A DNA stretch of 64,000 nt, taken from Rhodobiaceae bacterium (GTDB taxonomy: Bacteria > Pseudomonadota > Alphaproteobacteria > Rhizobiales > Tepidamorphaceae). Every line of letters begins with the position of its first letter. Positions within the stretch are counted from its first letter, which is position 1. The DNA lies in NCBI GenBank assembly GCA_020637895.1, contig JACKJP010000002.1:62001-126000 (forward strand), given 5' to 3'. The translations under genes and the position numbers were made by a program. Below are positions 1-7,907 of the stretch, piece after piece. The notes beneath the pieces were generated by a model that had not been told where the DNA came from, did no database searches, and saw only the letters and a list, made by a program, of their open reading frames with translations.

Positions 1-78
1 CAGCCTGTCAGGCCGATTCAGGGCAATGGTTGCAAAACCGTCCGGTGAAATATCGACGGCAATGGCGGTCCATTCCAT
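1..78 (-). CDS. Enoyl-CoA hydratase/isomerase family protein, N-terminal fragment
   Basis: Reading leftwards from an ATG at 78 gives 26 open codons up to the window edge. The peptide starts MEWTAIAVDISPDG and ends in ALNRPDRL, which matches the first beta strands of crotonase-fold proteins, where an xLNRPxxxNA motif follows at this distance. A good ribosome binding site (GGAGGAAG) lies about 5 bases upstream. The gene is divergent from the racemase-like gene at 349, so the pair probably shares the 79-348 intergenic region. Only the first tenth of a usual 260-residue protein is visible, so substrate and completeness cannot be judged. Confidence 0.6.
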   Translation of the reverse strand, partial: MEWTAIAVDISPDGFATIALNRPDRL

Positions 79-180
79 CCGTTCTTCCTCCATCTCTGGC
101 CGCTGATTGGCTCACGGCTCTTTTTGTGCACAAATGTGTTGACGGGTGCGCAAGTGTCGCAAGAACACGGCTTGATCCCG

Positions 181-236
181 ATATGCAGACTTGTTACCGT
201 AAATAAGGTAATGTAGCAAACAATAAGAATGCATAT
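181..236. promoter_or_regulatory. Inverted repeats in the divergent 79-348 promoter region
   Basis: The 270-base gap between the divergent hydratase and racemase-like genes is locally AT-rich. It contains an outer inverted repeat ATATGC (181-186) / GCATAT (231-236) and an inner one TTACC (194-198) / GGTAA (207-211). The layout would suit a dimeric regulator acting on both promoters. No regulator gene lies next to it, and no convincing -35/-10 pair could be assigned by eye. Confidence 0.3.
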
Positions 237-348
237 TCGTTACTGAGGGGGGAGGTCAGTCCGTGCGATGCAGATCGCAGCCGCATCACTGTTTTCCCGA
301 AATTGTGAGAGGACGTCCGGCCTTCGCGGCGCGGCGTAGCATGACTGT

Positions 349-1488
349 ATGACCGGACCCTTTTCGGACGTTCGCATCGTTGAATTCGCAGGTCAGGGCC
401 CCGGGCCTTTTGCGGGCGGACTCCTTGCCGATTTCGGCGCCGACGTGATCCGGCTCGATCGCGCCGGCGCGCCGTTGCTCGACCCGAAATTCGACTTCTA
501 CAACCGCAACAAGCGTTCGGTTGCGCTCAACCTCAAAGCCCCCGCGGGCGTCGAGATCGCGCTCGACCTCATCTCCAAGGCGGATGTGGTCATCGAAGGC
601 TTCAGGCCAGGTGTCCTGGAACGCCTCGGTCTCGGTCCGGACGTGTGCATGGCGCGCAATCCGGCGCTGGTATTCGGCCGGATGACGGGCTGGGGCCAGG
701 ATGGTCCGATGGTCATGGAAGCCGGGCACGACATCAATTATCTGGCGCTGACCGGAGCCCTGCATTGCATCGGCTACCAGGACATGCCGCCGGCTCCGCC
801 GCTCAATCTCGTCGCCGATCTCGGCGGCGGCGGCATGTATCTCGCCTTCGGCATCCTCGCCGCGCTGCATGAAGCCCGCCGCTCCGGCAAGGGGCAGGTC
901 GTGGACATGGCGATGATCGAGGGCGTTTCGCATCTGATGTCGGCGTTTCAGGCGTTCCGCCAGCAGGGCACGTGGACCGAGAAGCGGGCTGACAACGTTG
1001 TCGATGGCGGCTCGCCGGACTACGGCTGCTACGAGACCAGCGATGGCAAATATGTCGCCGTCGGCGCGATGGAACCGCAGTTCTATGCCGCGCTTTTGCA
1101 GGTGCTCGGTTTTGACGCGAACGCCATTCCCAGCCGCGACGACCGCGCCAACTGGCCTGAGCTGAAGCGCATGTTCGCAGAGCGTTTCAAGAGCAAGACA
1201 CGAGATGCGTGGATGAAGGCGGCCGAAGGCAAGGATGCCTGTTTCTCGCCCGTCCTTTCCATCGACGAGGCCTTCGAACATCCACAGATGGTGGCGCGCG
1301 GAGCGCATCAGAAATTCAACGGCCTGATGCACCCCTCGCCTGCGCCGCGTCTGTCGCGCACGCCAGGCAGCCTGCGTCGCGCGACGCCCGCCCCGGGCGA
1401 GAATACACGTGAAATACTGGGCGATTGGGGGATCGACCAGCAAAAATGGGAGCCACTGTTGGCAGAGGGAACGGTGATTCAATCATGA
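349..1488 (+). CDS. Alpha-methylacyl-CoA racemase-like class III CoA-transferase family protein
   Basis: The 379-residue protein belongs to the CaiB/BaiF fold. Two motifs point to the racemase branch (AMACR/MCR) rather than a CoA transferase: GHDINYLALTG at about 126-136, with His127, and NLVADLGGGGMYLAFG at about 153-168, with Asp157. In this branch a His/Asp pair epimerises the alpha carbon of 2-methylacyl-CoA esters. The N-terminal VEFAGQGPGPFAGGLLADFGAD is the usual family start. The 3' end overlaps the next gene by ATGA, so it is probably the first gene of an operon with a TRAP permease. A role in degrading methyl-branched or isoprenoid acids is inference. A plain CoA transferase is the main alternative. 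Confidence 0.8.
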   Translation: MTGPFSDVRIVEFAGQGPGPFAGGLLADFGADVIRLDRAGAPLLDPKFDFYNRNKRSVALNLKAPAGVEIALDLISKADVVIEGFRPGVLERLGLGPDVCMARNPALVFGRMTGWGQDGPMVMEAGHDINYLALTGALHCIGYQDMPPAPPLNLVADLGGGGMYLAFGILAALHEARRSGKGQVVDMAMIEGVSHLMSAFQAFRQQGTWTEKRADNVVDGGSPDYGCYETSDGKYVAVGAMEPQFYAALLQVLGFDANAIPSRDDRANWPELKRMFAERFKSKTRDAWMKAAEGKDACFSPVLSIDEAFEHPQMVARGAHQKFNGLMHPSPAPRLSRTPGSLRRATPAPGENTREILGDWGIDQQKWEPLLAEGTVIQS

Positions 1489-1976
1489 TAAAGATCTTCA
1501 AGCAGGTTCTGATGGCATTTGTGGGAGTGATCCTCTTCTGCCTGATGGCGGTCGTCTTCACGGACGTGCTGCTTCGGAACATTTTCAATGCGCCGCTTCC
1601 GTGGGGAACGGAAATGACGGAGCTTCTGATGGGCGCGATGGCCTTCGGGTCTTTCCCGCTTATCGCTCTCAATCTCGGCCATATCTGTGTTGAGTTGTTG
1701 CAGCTCAGCGAAGACTCCGTCTTCGCCAGGGTTATCAACATCGTCGCCAGCCTGATGACCGCGGCCGTTTTCTTCATTCTGACCCAGCAGGTTCAGGTGT
1801 TCGCAGAACGCACCGGGCGCTCGGGCGAGATCCTGCCGCAGCTCGGACTGAACTGGGAATGGGTGTGGTGGACGATCTTCGGCTTCTCGATCCTCACCAT
1901 CATCTGCGCGCTGATCGCCGCCATCCAGCAGGCCCTTCATATCAAGAACCGCAGCAAGAAGGTGGTTGCGCCATGA
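1485..1976 (+). CDS. TRAP transporter small permease (DctQ family)
   Basis: A 163-residue membrane protein with four hydrophobic segments, typical of DctQ subunits of TRAP transporters, which pair with the large permease to import organic acids using a sodium gradient. I start it at 1485 (MIKIFKQVLMAF) because this ATG overlaps the upstream stop as ATGA; an in-frame ATG at 1425 would add 20 hydrophilic residues inside the previous gene. The C terminus overlaps DctM in the same ATGA fashion, so Q and M are translationally coupled. No DctP binding protein is found next to this pair. Confidence 0.9.
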   Translation: MIKIFKQVLMAFVGVILFCLMAVVFTDVLLRNIFNAPLPWGTEMTELLMGAMAFGSFPLIALNLGHICVELLQLSEDSVFARVINIVASLMTAAVFFILTQQVQVFAERTGRSGEILPQLGLNWEWVWWTIFGFSILTIICALIAAIQQALHIKNRSKKVVAP

Positions 1977-3268
1977 TCGCCACACTCATCGCTTTCGTTG
2001 TCTCGCTCGCGCTCATCTTCCTGCGCCTGCCGATCGCCATTGCCCTGGCCGTGGTCGGCTATATCGGCCTGTTCTACACAACCGGCGAAATCCCGGCCCG
2101 GACGATTGTCGGCATGTCGGCGCAAGCATCGACCATGTCCTATTCGCTTTCGGTGCTGCCGCTCTTCGTGCTGATGGGCAATCTGGTCGCGGGCGCCGGC
2201 ATCTCCGGCAACCTCTTCCGCTCCGCGCAGCTCTTCATCGGGCATCGGCGCGGCGGCCTTGCCATGGCGACCATCGTCGCCTGCGGCGGCTTTGGCGCGA
2301 TCTGCGGCTCGAGCGTCGCCACGGCGGCGACCATGTCGAAAGTCGCCATGCCCTCGATGCGCAAATACGGCTATGACGACGACCTCTCGGCGGCGACGCT
2401 GGCGGCCGGCGGCACGCTCGGCATCCTGATCCCGCCCAGCGTCATCATGGTCATCTACGCGGTGACGACGCAGAGCCACATCGGCATGCTGTTCGCCGGC
2501 GGTATCGTTCCCGGCCTGCTCGGCGTGCTCGGCTACGTGCTGGCCATTCGCTGGGTTGCCTGGCGGCGGCCCAATGCGGCACCGCGCGCCGAGAAGGCGA
2601 CGTGGGCCGAACGCATCCATTCACTGCGCGCCATCTGGCCCGTCATCATTCTCTTCACCCTCGTCATGGGCGGCATCTATTCCGGCTTCTTCACCGCGAC
2701 CGAAGCGGCCGGCATCGGCGCTGTCGGCGCGCTCGTCTTCGCGATGACCGCCAAGGCGCTGAGCTGGAAGGAACTTTGGGGCATCTTCATCGATACCGCG
2801 ATGGTGTCGACGGCGCTGTTCGGCATCCTGTTCGGCGCCTCGGTCTTCGTCGAGTTCATCAACCTGACGGGCGTCCATCACTATCTGGAAGAACTCGTCC
2901 AGAACACGAGCATCCCGCCGCTCGGCATCATCTTCATCATCATCAGCGTCTACATCGTGCTCGGCTGTCTGCTGGAGAGCGTGTCGATGATCCTGATCAC
3001 GGTGCCGGTGTTCTTTCCGATCATCACCTCGCTTGGCTACGATCCGGTCTGGTTCGGCCTTCTGGTCGTCATCTCGACCGAAATCGGTCTGATCACACCG
3101 CCCATCGGCATCAATCTGTTCGTGATCAAGTCGATGGTGCCCGATATCAGCATGCGGAAAATCTTTACCGGCGTCATACCCTTCATCGTCGCCGACATCA
3201 TCCGCATCTGCATCATCGCCGTCTTCCCGGGTATCGTGCTCTGGCTGCCATACCTGCTGTTCAAGTGA
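1973..3268 (+). CDS. TRAP transporter large permease (DctM family)
   Basis: The 431-residue polytopic protein has about a dozen hydrophobic segments and DctM landmarks: GGFGAICGSSVATAATM near residue 100, GGTLGILIPPS near 145 and LITPPIGINLFV near 380. It forms the substrate-translocating subunit with the small permease just upstream. The start at 1973 overlaps the DctQ stop (ATGA); a longer reading from 1859 would run through DctQ in another frame. The substrate is unknown. The adjoining racemase-like and acyl-CoA dehydrogenase genes suggest a cyclic or branched carboxylic acid. It is followed by a 21-base gap and then the first dehydrogenase. Confidence 0.92.
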   Translation: MIATLIAFVVSLALIFLRLPIAIALAVVGYIGLFYTTGEIPARTIVGMSAQASTMSYSLSVLPLFVLMGNLVAGAGISGNLFRSAQLFIGHRRGGLAMATIVACGGFGAICGSSVATAATMSKVAMPSMRKYGYDDDLSAATLAAGGTLGILIPPSVIMVIYAVTTQSHIGMLFAGGIVPGLLGVLGYVLAIRWVAWRRPNAAPRAEKATWAERIHSLRAIWPVIILFTLVMGGIYSGFFTATEAAGIGAVGALVFAMTAKALSWKELWGIFIDTAMVSTALFGILFGASVFVEFINLTGVHHYLEELVQNTSIPPLGIIFIIISVYIVLGCLLESVSMILITVPVFFPIITSLGYDPVWFGLLVVISTEIGLITPPIGINLFVIKSMVPDISMRKIFTGVIPFIVADIIRICIIAVFPGIVLWLPYLLFK

Positions 3269-3289
3269 TCGATACGGAAACGCGTTGAA

Positions 3290-4438
3290 ATGATACCGAC
3301 CGAAGACCAAAGCGCGCTGCAGGAAGCAGCGCGCAAGTTCTCCCGTGAAGTTCTCCTGCCGGGCTACCAGCAGCGCGAACGTGACGATGCATGGGACCGG
3401 GAACTCGGCCGCGAGATGGGACGGCTCGGTCTCATGGGCACCGATCTTCCCGAGGAACTGGGCGGTCTGGGCCAGGACAGCATCACGACCGGGATCATTT
3501 CCGAAGAACTGGCATATGGCGATTTCAACGTCAGCGCCCTGCCCGTCAATGTCTCGCTCAACGCCGCGATCCTCATGCGCCACGCGCCGAGGGACGTCAT
3601 CGAAGAATGCGTCCCTCAGATGATCTCCGGCGACAAGATCATGGCGATATGCCTGACCGAACCGCGCGGCGGCTCGGACGCGGCCAATCTCCAGCTCAAG
3701 GCGCGCCGCAAGGGAGACGACTTCGTCCTGAACGGCGAGAAGACCTCCATAACCTTTGCCTACGACGCCGATCTGTTTCTCGTTTTCGTTCGCACAGGCG
3801 CGCCCGAGGACGGTGCAAAGGGTGTTTCGGCCTTCTTCATTCCCGAGGGAACGAAAGGGATCACCCGAACGAAATTCGACGATGTCGGCAGCCGCATCAT
3901 CGGGCGCGGCTCGCTGTTCTTTGAAGATGTCGTCGTACCCGCACGCTACATGCTTGGCGATGAGGGCCGTGGCTTCACGCAGGTCATGCAGGGTTTCGAC
4001 TACAGTCGTGCGCTTATCGCCCTGCAATGCTGCGGCGCGGCGCAGGCGTCGCTCGACGAAGCTTGGGCCTATTCAAAGGAGCGCGAGGCCTTTGGCCGGC
4101 CGATCGGACAGTTCCAGGGTGTCAGCTTCCCGCTTGCAGAAGGCGAGAGCAACATCGCGGCCATCCGGCAGCTTTCCTACCACACGCTCGCGCTTCGCGA
4201 AGCCGGTCTGGAGCACACCAAGGAAGCCGCCATGTGCAAGTGGATGGGGCCGAAGACGGCATTCGATGTCATCCATCAGTGCCTTCTGACCCTCGGCCAT
4301 TACGGCTGGACGCACGAGACCCCGCATCAGCAGCGCATGCGCGACGTCATGGGCCTGGAGATCGGCGACGGCACGGCCGGCGTGATGAAGCAGATCATCG
4401 CACGTCAGAAGATCGGTCGCGCGGCCATTCAGTATTGA
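3290..4438 (+). CDS. Acyl-CoA dehydrogenase, cyclohexanecarboxyl-CoA dehydrogenase-like (copy 1)
   Basis: This 382-residue flavoprotein has the full acyl-CoA dehydrogenase architecture: helical N domain, the ICLTEPRGGSDAAN strand near 117-130, VLNGEKTSI, and the C-terminal helical bundle. Its overall pattern (FSREVLLPGY, DVGSRIIGRGSLFFEDV, GFDYSRALI, AAQASLDEAW) resembles alicyclic acyl-CoA dehydrogenases of the BadJ/AliB type. At the usual catalytic Glu position (YEGT in MCAD) it has GDGT, giving Asp360. It lies 21 bases after DctM and is followed by a close paralog and a BadI-like hydrolase, which supports alicyclic acid oxidation. The substrate assignment is by family resemblance only. Confidence 0.88.
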   Translation: MIPTEDQSALQEAARKFSREVLLPGYQQRERDDAWDRELGREMGRLGLMGTDLPEELGGLGQDSITTGIISEELAYGDFNVSALPVNVSLNAAILMRHAPRDVIEECVPQMISGDKIMAICLTEPRGGSDAANLQLKARRKGDDFVLNGEKTSITFAYDADLFLVFVRTGAPEDGAKGVSAFFIPEGTKGITRTKFDDVGSRIIGRGSLFFEDVVVPARYMLGDEGRGFTQVMQGFDYSRALIALQCCGAAQASLDEAWAYSKEREAFGRPIGQFQGVSFPLAEGESNIAAIRQLSYHTLALREAGLEHTKEAAMCKWMGPKTAFDVIHQCLLTLGHYGWTHETPHQQRMRDVMGLEIGDGTAGVMKQIIARQKIGRAAIQY

Positions 4439-4546
4439 CTTCGACGGCGGGCGGCAAAGGCCGGCCGCCGAACATCGGCGGGAGGTTCAGCCTTATCGCC
4501 AAGCGTTACATGACTGCAAGCTGCGCCCTGCCCCGGAGCCGTATAC

Positions 4547-5695
4547 GTGATCCCAGACGATGACCAGAAAGCCCTTGGCGAAGCCGCCCGCAAATTCTCG
4601 CGCGAAGTTCTGCTTCCCGGATATCTGAAGCGCGACAAGGCCACCTGCTGGGATCGCGACCTTGCGCGCGAAATGGGCGGGCTGGGATTGCTCGGCGTGT
4701 CGCTTCCCGAGGAAGTCGGCGGTCTGGGCGAACGCAGCGTCACACTCGGCATCGTCACGGAAGAACTCGGCTATGGCGATTACAATGTCAGCCAGTTGCC
4801 CATCAACGTGTGCCTCAACGCCTCAATCCTGCTGCGCAGCGCGCCCAAGCACATCGTCGAGGAGTGGGTGCCGCAGATGCTCACCGGCGACAAGCTCATG
4901 GCCATCTGTCTGACCGAACCTCGCGGCGGGTCGGACGCGGCGAACATTCAGCTTCGCGCCCACCGCAGTGGCGACGACTACATTCTGAATGGCGAAAAGA
5001 CCTCCATCACCTTCGCCGGGGATGCCGACATCTTTCTCGTATTCGCGAGGACGGGGACCGTTGAAGACGGCGCGAAGGGGGTAACCGCCTTCTTCGTCAC
5101 GGAGGGAACGAAAGGCATCTCGCGCAGCCGGTTCGACGATGTCGGCAGTCGCATCATCGGACGCGGCTCACTGTTCTTCGAGGATGTCGTGGTACCGGCC
5201 CGCAACCGCGTCGGCGACGAGGGCAAGGGCTTCACGCAGGTGATGCAGGGCTTCGACTACAGCCGCGCGCTACTGGGTCTGCAGGCCTGCGGCGCGGCCC
5301 AGGCCTCGCTCGATGAAGCCTGGGCATACGCCAAGGAACGCGAGGCCTTCGGCCGCCCGATCGGACAATTCCAGGGGGTGAGCTTTCCGCTTGCGGAGGG
5401 AGAGTCGAAGATCGCCGCGATCCGGCAGCTCTGCTACCATACGCTCGAACTGCGCGATGCGGGTCTTGAGCACACGGCGCAATCGGCAATGTGCAAGTCG
5501 ATGGGACCGGAGACGGCATTCAATGTTATCCATCAATGCCTCCTGACATTCGGCCACTATGGCTGGACGATGGAAACGGCGCACCAGCAGCGCATGCGAG
5601 ACGTGATGGGACAGGAGATCGGAGACGGCACCGCCAACATCATGAAGCAGATCATTTCGCGCAGCCGGATTGGCCGCGCGGCGATCCAGTATTGA
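4547..5695 (+). CDS. Acyl-CoA dehydrogenase, cyclohexanecarboxyl-CoA dehydrogenase-like (copy 2)
   Basis: A second 382-residue dehydrogenase, colinear without gaps with the gene at 3290 and sharing most residues, so it is a tandem duplicate. It starts at a GTG with CGGAG about 8 bases upstream. The same GDGT replaces the usual EGT, again placing Asp at residue 360. Two such enzymes in a row suggest two successive ring desaturations (saturated ring to 1-ene to diene) or a heterologous pair, as reported for some benzoate/cyclohexanecarboxylate degraders. The 108-base gap before it has GC-rich dyad symmetry but no T run, so I do not call a terminator there. Confidence 0.88.
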   Translation: MIPDDDQKALGEAARKFSREVLLPGYLKRDKATCWDRDLAREMGGLGLLGVSLPEEVGGLGERSVTLGIVTEELGYGDYNVSQLPINVCLNASILLRSAPKHIVEEWVPQMLTGDKLMAICLTEPRGGSDAANIQLRAHRSGDDYILNGEKTSITFAGDADIFLVFARTGTVEDGAKGVTAFFVTEGTKGISRSRFDDVGSRIIGRGSLFFEDVVVPARNRVGDEGKGFTQVMQGFDYSRALLGLQACGAAQASLDEAWAYAKEREAFGRPIGQFQGVSFPLAEGESKIAAIRQLCYHTLELRDAGLEHTAQSAMCKSMGPETAFNVIHQCLLTFGHYGWTMETAHQQRMRDVMGQEIGDGTANIMKQIISRSRIGRAAIQY

Positions 5696-5792
5696 TCGTA
5701 CAAGCGGCTATCGGTACGCTAGTATATCATTTATAAGCAACCCGATTTCGGCCGTCCGGTCGGCCGTGAGCGGATAAGCACAGGAGTGAAAC

Positions 5793-6587
5793 ATGACCGC
5801 GGAAAAGAAATTCGAAGACGTCATCTATGAAGTGCGCGGCCGCGCCGCGTGGGTCACGATCAACCGCCCCAAGGTCTACAATGCCTTCCGCGGTCAGACC
5901 CTCGAAGAGCTCATCCAGTCGCTGCACCTTGCCATGAACGACAAGGATGTTTCCTGCGTCGTTCTGACCGGCGCCGGCGACAAGGCGTTCTGCACCGGCG
6001 GCGACCAGTCCGCTCACGAAGGCAACTATGACGGCCGTGGCGTCGTCGGCCTGCCGATCGACGAATTGCAGGGCCTGATCCGCGATATTCCCAAGCCCGT
6101 CATCGCGCGCGTCAACGGATTCGCCATTGGCGGCGGCAACGTGCTTGCCACGCTTTGCGACCTGACGATCGCAGCCGAGAGCGCCAAGTTCGGCCAGGTC
6201 GGCCCGAAGGTCGGTTCGTTCGACGCCGGCTGGGGCACCTGCTTCCTCGCCCGTCACGTCGGCGACAAGCGTGCCCGTGAGATCTGGTATCTCAATGACA
6301 TGTACACCGCCGAAGAAGCGCGCGAGATGGGCCTTTGCAACAAGGTCGTGCCGATGGCCGAACTCGACGCAGCGGTCACCAAGTGGACCGACACGCTGGC
6401 CCAGCGTTCGCCGACCGCCCTCGCGTTCCTGAAGCGTTCGTTCAATGCCGATTCCGACTCCATCCGCGGCATCAGCAATCTCGCGCTGCACGCGGTGAAG
6501 CTCTACTACGCGACGCCGGAATCGAAGGAAGGCGTGAACGCGTTCAACGAGAAGCGTGCACCGGACTTCTACAAGTTCGTCGACTGA
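5793..6587 (+). CDS. badI: 2-ketocyclohexanecarboxyl-CoA hydrolase-like crotonase (BadI/MenB type)
   Basis: The 264-residue protein has the crotonase fold with AFCTGGDQSAHEGNYDGRG at about 65-83, GFAIGGGNVLATLCDL near 109-124, and GPKVGSFDAGWG near 137-148. The Ser142/Asp144 pair matches the MenB/BadI branch, which catalyses Dieckmann-type condensation or its reverse. BadI hydrolytically opens the 2-ketocyclohexanecarboxyl-CoA ring to pimeloyl-CoA. Its position right after two alicyclic-type dehydrogenases agrees with that job. A hydratase (BadK) and hydroxyacyl dehydrogenase (BadH) needed between them are not in the adjacent genes, although several SDRs elsewhere in the window could serve. 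A MenB-like function is unlikely without other men genes. Confidence 0.82.
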   Translation: MTAEKKFEDVIYEVRGRAAWVTINRPKVYNAFRGQTLEELIQSLHLAMNDKDVSCVVLTGAGDKAFCTGGDQSAHEGNYDGRGVVGLPIDELQGLIRDIPKPVIARVNGFAIGGGNVLATLCDLTIAAESAKFGQVGPKVGSFDAGWGTCFLARHVGDKRAREIWYLNDMYTAEEAREMGLCNKVVPMAELDAAVTKWTDTLAQRSPTALAFLKRSFNADSDSIRGISNLALHAVKLYYATPESKEGVNAFNEKRAPDFYKFVD

Positions 6588-6597
6588 GTAACGCCAC

Positions 6598-7824
6598 GTG
6601 GCACCGCGCCGGATTCGCCCCGAGGACATCGCGCTCCACCTGCCCGACAACGGGCTCGTGTGGCTATGTACCTGCTCGGGCGAATCCGACCTGGTGCGAA
6701 AGGGCCTGGAAGTACCCGCCAAACCCATCGATGGCCTGTCTTTCACCGGGATCTTCGTGCCCGGGCTCAACAAGCTCGGATACGTGCTCGAAGGCGGCGG
6801 CCGCTTCCTGACCTTCTTCATGACGCCCGAACTGGCGGCGGTGCCCGACCGGGTGGATTTCCGGCCGCTATGCTATCGCGACATACGTGAGTTTTTCCGG
6901 CGACGCCCGCCTGAGGCCGCGCTGTTCATGGTGTCGCCGCCCGATGAGCAGGGTCGATGCAGCTTCGGTCCCGTCGTTGATTTCATTGCAGACATCTGGG
7001 CAGCCACGCCCATCAAGATCGCCCATATCAATCCGCGCCTGCCGGCGACCAAAGGCGATCCCGGCATTCCCTTCGACCAGATCGATTTTTATTTCGAGGG
7101 AGAGCAGGAACTGCCGGAGAGCGATCCGGGCACTGACGAAACCAGCGCTACGATCGCCAGCTTCGCCGGGAATATCATTCCAGATGGCGCGACCCTGCAG
7201 GCCGGTCTTGGGCGCGTTCCCGAAGCGGTCCTGCGCGGTCTGACCGGCCATCGCAACCTGTCTATCCATTCAGGCCTTATCGGCGATTCAGCACTGGCAC
7301 TGCTTGAGGCGGGCGCCCTCGCCGGGGGCACGCCGATCACGGCCGGCGTCGCGATCGGCACACGCAAGATCTACGATGCGGTCGGCGGCGACGCTTTCAC
7401 GTTTCATCCGCCCTCATACACGCACGATATCAAACGTCTGAGCGGCATACCGCGCCTCGTCACGATCAACTCGGCCATCGAGGTCGACCTGGCCGGTCAG
7501 GCTTATGCGGAAGCGACGCCGAAAAGCTTCATATCGGGCCCGGGAGGCGCATCGGATTTTGCAGCGGGGGCACGCGGGCTGGACGGCATCCGCATCGTCG
7601 CCCTCCCCGCCAGCGCCGGCAAGGGCACCATCAGCCGTATCGTCGCACCGGGCCAGGCGACCGGTCCGGTCTCGCTTGGCCGGTTTGACATCGATTACGT
7701 CATTACCGAGCACGGCGCGGCCGATCTGCGCATGAAATCCCATGCGGCGCGGGCCGACGCTCTTATCGCCATCGCGGCGCCGGAACACCGTGCCTCACTA
7801 GAGGCTGCACGAAGCGGGAACTGA
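6598..7824 (+). CDS. Acetyl-CoA hydrolase/4-hydroxybutyrate CoA-transferase family (class I CoA transferase)
   Basis: The 408-residue protein resembles the acetyl-CoA hydrolase/transferase family: an N-terminal half with SPPDEQGRCSFG, a middle NLSIHSGLIGD segment, and a C-terminal domain with SGPGGASDFAAGARG and YVITEHGAADLR. Such enzymes move CoA between acyl groups through a glutamyl-CoA intermediate. It begins at a GTG only 10 bases after the badI-like gene with no clear Shine-Dalgarno, so translation is probably coupled. The context suggests it activates an incoming ring acid or recycles CoA from pimeloyl-CoA-like products. It could instead act as a thioesterase. Confidence 0.8.
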   Translation: MAPRRIRPEDIALHLPDNGLVWLCTCSGESDLVRKGLEVPAKPIDGLSFTGIFVPGLNKLGYVLEGGGRFLTFFMTPELAAVPDRVDFRPLCYRDIREFFRRRPPEAALFMVSPPDEQGRCSFGPVVDFIADIWAATPIKIAHINPRLPATKGDPGIPFDQIDFYFEGEQELPESDPGTDETSATIASFAGNIIPDGATLQAGLGRVPEAVLRGLTGHRNLSIHSGLIGDSALALLEAGALAGGTPITAGVAIGTRKIYDAVGGDAFTFHPPSYTHDIKRLSGIPRLVTINSAIEVDLAGQAYAEATPKSFISGPGGASDFAAGARGLDGIRIVALPASAGKGTISRIVAPGQATGPVSLGRFDIDYVITEHGAADLRMKSHAARADALIAIAAPEHRASLEAARSGN

Positions 7825-7907
7825 AGAAAAATATGGCCTTTTCGCCTTGCGAGAGGCTTCTGGTGCTAATACGCTAGCGCACAAATTATGCAAAGAAAGA
7901 AACCGAG

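Noticed and set aside
286..1482. 398-codon open frame antisense to the racemase-like gene
   Set aside because: It mirrors a strongly conserved protein on the other strand, has low-complexity Arg/Ala composition and no start context.
1425..1484. Upstream extension of the TRAP small permease
   Set aside because: ATG 1485 overlaps the previous stop by ATGA and gives a normal DctQ start.
2621..4027. 468-codon minus-strand frame across DctM and the first acyl-CoA dehydrogenase
   Set aside because: Asp/Glu/Arg-rich shadow of two clear coding regions; no motif.
4439..4546. GC-rich hairpin between the two ring dehydrogenases
   Set aside because: Dyad symmetry (GGCGG/CCGCC) without a T run; not called as a terminator.
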